In this document: positions 59,640 to 64,000 of the stretch, piece by piece
Numbering within the stretch: the stretch's first letter is position 1
Layout: each line of letters opens with the position of its first letter
Program-made: the position numbers and the translations under genes
The notes under the pieces: model-generated
Told to the model about the DNA's origin: nothing
What the model saw: only the letters and a program-made list of their open reading frames with translations
Databases searched by the model: none
DNA from: Chiridota heheva
Lineage: Eukaryota; Echinodermata; Holothuroidea; Apodida; Chiridotidae
NCBI GenBank assembly: GCA_020152595.1
Contig: JAIGNY010000143.1
Span: forward strand, 1,080,001-1,144,000
DNA: 64,000 bases
Reading direction: 5' to 3'

Positions 59640-60905
59640 AATAAGGCTGGATAAATTTTTAGACAAACATAAGTTGTTAGTAAGTATGGCTTTAGGGCTC
59701 GACCTTCAACAGCTATGGCTCTTACTGATCTTGTAGAAGATATTACTTCAGCAATTGATAATAAAATGTATGCAATTGGGGTCTTTGTAGACCTCAAGAA
59801 AGCTTTTGATACAATTAACCACGAATTGCTTCTAAATAATGAGAATGTTATGGTATACGAGTAGTGAATAAATGGATTTCAAATTATCTTTTAAACAGGC
59901 AGCAATATGTACAAATTAACGAATGTTCCTCAGATTTTTTCAATATCAAATATGTATGGTGTTCCTCAAAGATCCATTCTGGGACCTAAGCTTCTTATTT
60001 TATGCATCAATGATTTATGTTGTTTCTGATGTTGTCAGATTTGTTGTCTTTGCAGATGACACTAATATTTCATGTGCAGATTATGATATTGATCATTTAA
60101 GCACCTTAGATGTGTATCTGAGGTGTTAAAAGATTTGAAAGTATGATTTATGGTAAATAAATTATTCTTAAATATAGATAAAACAAATTTTATGTTATTC
60201 TCAAAATGGCATTATGAGAAGACAATCATTATAAAATTTGATGAGTATGTGACTGAAAGAGTATTTAACACGAAATTTCTAGCGGTAATAATAGACAGTC
60301 AATTAAATTGGAAGGAACATATCAAAAAGGTAAAATCTAAACTTGACAAAAGTCTTGCAATAATGTATAATTCAAAAGAGGTATTTTTTAGTAGTGAAGT
60401 CTATGAAACTGTACAATTCTTTAGTTTTTCCTTACATTGATGATTGTCTGGAGGATTGGGGTAACACCTATCAAAGCAATATTCATCCAATTTGTGTCAT
60501 TCAAAAGAAAGCAATAAAAATGATTTACAAAGCAAAGTTCAACACTCATATAAATGCATTTTCATAGATATGAAAGCTCTGAAATTAGAAATCTCCTCAA
60601 TTATAAGACTGCCTTGATTTTGTTTAAAGCCAAAAACAATTTATTACCTTAAAATTTGCAAGAATCATTTACTGAAAAATGGGAATAACTAGGGACATGT
60701 CAAAGGGACAATTTCCAACAAGTTTATGTGAGAACTACATTGAACGCTGTGTGTGTTTCAGTTCATGGGGTTAAAATATGGAATCTGCTTAATTTGGAAC
60801 TTAAGAGTGTACATATATTTAAGAGGAGAATTAAATTTGATATATTTGAAAAGTACAAATTACTGTAATTTGACTGAATTTCATACGTGTATACTTTATT
60901 GAATA
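59640..60905 (+). mobile_element. LINE reverse-transcriptase fragment (RT motifs to C-terminus)
   Basis: Encodes SKYGFRARPSTAMALTDLVE, FVDLKKAFDTINHELLL (first catalytic Asp), MYGVPQRSILGPKL, FVVFADDTNIS (catalytic FADD), then KLFLNIDKTNFMLFSK-like, YIDDCLEDWGNTYQSNI and a WN-type tail (GVKIWNLLNLELKSVHIFKR). Order and motifs are those of a non-LTR reverse transcriptase of the Jockey/CR1 type. Several frame changes and stops break it; the endonuclease and N-terminal parts are missing. Confidence 0.9.
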
Positions 60906-61019
60906 GGTTTATGTGTACAACACATTTATTGCTCTGTTAAGTATTTAAAAGTATTATTTTAAGAGAAGGGGGGGGGGGAGGGGGGAGAATCACATAAGTA
61001 AATAAGTATTCGACTTGAG

Positions 61020-62365
61020 ATATTCTTACATTCTTCTTCTTGGTGATTTTTATATGCCAGATATTAACTGGAATAACTGTACAACTGATAAAAGAATTAA
61101 TAGCTTGGAATATTAGTTTATTGAAACATTTAGAGATTGCCAACATATTATAAACCCTAATAGAGGGGGAGGATCTGATCAATCTTGGACTTTATTTTCT
61201 CAAACGAGTAAAGAATGGTTAGTGACATTACAATTGGATCTCCTGTAGGGAAAAAGTGACCATGCTTTGATAAATTTTCAGTTTAATGCATACATTACGG
61301 AAAAACCAGTTGAAAAGGTGTGACTTACGTATGACAAAGGGGACTATAAAAGGACGTCAGACATTTTGAATTTAGATTGAGAGAAAAAGCTCAATACCGG
61401 TAGGAATAATATCAACTTGCAGTGGAAGTTGTTTAGTGATAAACTAAATAAAGCAATTAAAGAGTGTATTCCAAGAAAAAAAGTGAAAATCAGGGGACTT
61501 TATCAAAACTTAAGAGAAAACAGAGATTGTGGACAAGATTTCTTAATACATGCGATGAAAAGGTATAGACAAGAGTATTGTCAAGTGGGAAACCAGGTTA
61601 GGAGCATAGCCAGAAAAGTCACTAAACAGCATGAGAAATATATTGCAGCTGATGTAAATACCATTCCAATAAAATTTTGGAAATACGCACAATCAAATAT
61701 GAAGACGAAAGTGAGCATACAAGACCTTTACATAAATGACAGTAAGGATACTACAAGCAATGATACAGAAAAAGGCTGATGTACTTGCTGATTTCTTCTC
61801 ATCTGTATTTTTTACAACTGTATCTGACACTGAGTTACCAAATGTAATAATAAAGTGGGTCATATACTGATTACACCTAGGAGAAACAGTTGAGGAGTTG
61901 GAATATTTCCAATTCACCAGGACCAGACAACTTCCATCCCCGAGTGCTGAGTGAGCTAAGCTCAGTTTTATGTACCCCATTTTCTGCAATATTTAATGCA
62001 TCATTTAATTAAGGTTCAGTACCCGATTAATGGACATGGTAATGTGACTGCTTTATTTAAGAAAGGAGATTGTAAAGTTGCTGGAAATTACAGACCAGTT
62101 AAACGTGTATCTTTTGTAAAGTCCTTGAATCCATTATGAGAGAACATATTGTAAATCTCATGAAACATAATGACCTGTTTAGCAAAAAGCAATTGGGATT
62201 TATAAGGCTTTTGACAAGGCATCCCATCTCCGCCTAATTCACAAGCCGAGTATGTATGGTTTTAAGGAACCATTCACAACTTTGATTAAATCATTTTTAC
62301 TGGGCCACAAGCAAAGAGTTTGAGTGAACGGGTAATACTGTTTGGAAGAATGTGACCAGTGGTAT
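61020..62365 (+). mobile_element. LINE fragment (endonuclease end to RT start), different family
   Basis: Begins LLLGDFYMPDINWNN, the GDFNxPDI motif of the apurinic-type endonuclease. It continues through a basic linker (120 codons open at 61417-61779, KKVKIRGLYQNLRENRD ...), VAGNYRPV and an AFDKASHLRLIHKPSMYGF-like first RT motif, and stops soon after VTSGIQQ. Numerous breaks. Its RT motif differs from that of the upstream fragment, so the two are separate insertions and not halves of one copy. Confidence 0.85.
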
Positions 62366-62379
62366 ACAACAAAGGATCT

Positions 62380-62880
62380 TAAAATTGGGGAGTGGCCCGA
62401 AATTGGGGAGTGGCCCAAAATTGGAGGGTGGGGGTGTCCTGAAATTGGAGGGGGTGTCCTGAAATTGGGGGTGTCCCTGAAATTAGGGGGTGTCCTGAAA
62501 TTGGGGTGTCCTGAAATTGGAGGGGGTGTCCTGAAATTGGGGTCCTGAAATTGGGGTGTCCCAAAATTGGATGGGGTGTCCCAAAATTGGGGGTGTCCTG
62601 AAATTGGGGGTGTCCTGAAATTGGGGAAGTGGCCCAAAATTGGGGGATGCCGTGAAATTGAGGGGTGCCTTGAAATTGGGGGGGTGGCCTGAAATTAAAG
62701 GGTAGCACAAAATTGGGGGATAGCACGAAATTGGGAGATAGCACAAAATTGGGGGATAGCACGAAATTGGAGGATAGCACGAAATTGGGGGATAGCACGA
62801 AATTGGGGGATAGCACGAAATTGGGGGATAGCACGAAATTGGGGGATTAGCACGAAATTGGGGGATAGCACAAAATTAGG
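62380..62880. repeat. G-rich minisatellite, two unit types
   Basis: Block 1 (62380-62700) uses GGTGTCCTGAAATTGGGG-type units of 15-20 bases; block 2 (62700-62880) uses a 19-base unit GATAGCACGAAATTGGGGG. AAATTGGGG is common to both, so one type likely derived from the other. Predicted frames (PNFRTPPISGHP, RAIPQF) are artefacts. Repeated GGGG runs give G-quadruplex potential on the plus strand. Confidence 0.95.
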
Positions 62881-63956
62881 TAAATTTACTATAGGCCTAC
62901 TTATTTTACACATCCCTCAGTGCGAGTTGACATAAGGATTGCCGTACGAGGGTTGTTATAGATTAGGTGCAATTCCTATGGGGTTTTTTTAATTCACACG
63001 ATGTAGAAAATTGATGATTGAAAAATAACTTGCTTTTTAGATATTCTTATATCAATTAGTCCACATAATACTTTTTAAAAAGAAAACTTTTCTTAATCTT
63101 TACCTATTTAGTACCACGACGGGATAATGTTCTCCGAGATTCATATTTTGGTCGTCATTTTCTTAGTCACCTTAAGTTTGTGAAAAATTATTCAACGTCC
63201 ACAAATAAGTTTTAGATGTTCCACTAAGCTGCAGGTGAATTTTTCACTAAAAAATATTTTTTGTTCATATAATTTTATTAAAGTTTTGGTAAAAAAAACT
63301 GTGTGCGAAAACAAATAAATAAAATATCAAGAAATGTTTAGACTATATAATTGTACTTTATAAGTATATCTTAATTTTGTCCTCAAATAATCTGAAACAT
63401 ATTAGCCCCGCTAAAATCTTATAGGCCAATGGCATTGTTGTCAACTTTGACCATACTCTAGAGAGCTTCGTCAGACGATATTTCAAGTCCAAAATACTCA
63501 GATAAAAGTAACTAAAATCACCTTAAAAAAAAAAATTGAAGACATGGATGGGCTTTAAACATCGATTTTTATCATTGTGGGTGAAGGTAAAATGGTTTCA
63601 TTTTCATAAAGATCTTAAAACTGAGATTTTCCTATACTTTTAACACCTCGCTTAAAACAGTACAGGAGGGTATAGGATTTTGTAGTACCCTTGGACAGCC
63701 AGCCATCACCAACAGCACCCATACTAACACGGCTGGCATTAGTATGCATCCACATACCCAAATAGAGCAGATCTCCAAATCTACCGATTTGGGTATGTGC
63801 CCATATCCAATAAAAAAGTGGTGCCACGCACTATTCAAAAGTCAATGAGATTTATCACGTCTCAAAAAATTTAACACCTTTTCAGATTTTTCTGGGAGAC
63901 TTTATTTTCAATTTCAAAATCAACTCCCTTCTCACTTTAAAATTAAACACACTTAC

Positions 63957-64000
63957 TTCTGTTTGTATCCAGTTGGAGTTGTAAAAGTTGGAGAGAAACA
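63957..64000 (-). other. Possible exon end at the window edge
   Basis: On the minus strand the last 44 bases run into an excellent donor, CAGAA|GTAAGTG. All three frames are open over this short stretch (one reads FLSNFYNSNWIQTE). It could be an untranslated leader exon of the MEIOC transcript, whose first coding exon begins with an acceptor, or the end of another gene. A chance match to the donor consensus is also possible. Confidence 0.27.

Larger units (their letters stand above)
44891..63956. other. Upstream of MEIOC first coding exon; no coding gene recognised
   Basis: Probably the first intron plus promoter region of MEIOC, or intergenic DNA. Elements inside are listed separately. The stretches 45940-48270, 48370-50570, 54300-55260, 59070-59640 and 62880-63956 hold only short unconvincing frames. 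Confidence 0.55.

Noticed and set aside
63615-63838. Two overlapping minus-strand frames of about 70 codons
   Set aside because: No motif recognised and composition not distinctive; the overlap in two frames argues against coding.

Overview
The window is AT-rich, repeat-dense animal nuclear DNA. One host gene is recognisable: a minus-strand, multi-exon homologue of MEIOC (meiosis-specific coiled-coil protein, partner of YTHDC2). Its exons lie at 44890-44757, 42278-42068, 27830-27631, 9624-8783, 7499-7365 and probably 7249-7031, with introns of up to 18 kb. A MEIOC gene, large introns, CR1/L2/Jockey-like LINE pieces and many tandem-repeat-bearing elements point to a marine invertebrate. An echinoderm is my best guess, but the sequence does not prove it. 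I recognise no second host protein gene, no tRNA or rRNA, no CRISPR, and no retroviral, LTR or Polinton copy.

Layout. 1-7030 lies downstream of MEIOC and holds a CR1/L2-like LINE tail (about 1600-2290, minus) and a 1.55-kb inverted-repeat DNA element (3099-4648). 7031-9624 carries the conserved 3' half of MEIOC. The intron 9625-27630 holds a 24-bp minisatellite (10088-11720) that leads into a perfect terminal hairpin (12393-12421). It also holds a 5.4-kb element of about 305-bp tandem units (16651-22100), into which a hAT-like element, a LINE tail and a TTAA-flanked element have inserted, then a foldback palindrome and a long TA tract. The intron 27831-42067 holds a second tandem-unit family with a hAT-like insertion showing a perfect 8-bp target duplication, a three-level nest of elements at 30.8-33.8 kb, a 22-bp minisatellite, and a 3.2-kb TTAA-flanked inverted-repeat element filled with tandem arrays. 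The short intron 42279-44756 carries a 16-unit array of about 80 bp with a four-unit higher-order repeat. Upstream of 44890 are LINE fragments, further copies of both tandem-unit families, a 2.2-kb element with about 250-bp inverted ends, two degraded reverse-transcriptase regions and a G-rich minisatellite. A possible exon end lies at the right window edge.

The gene and the repeats are not functionally linked by anything I can see; the repeats are intronic or flanking. The most interesting structures are two or three families of non-autonomous elements built like Helentron-associated elements (tandem core units, then a microsatellite, then a terminal hairpin). Next come the two opposite-orientation copies of a TTAA-flanked element family and the higher-order array next to MEIOC coding exon 1.
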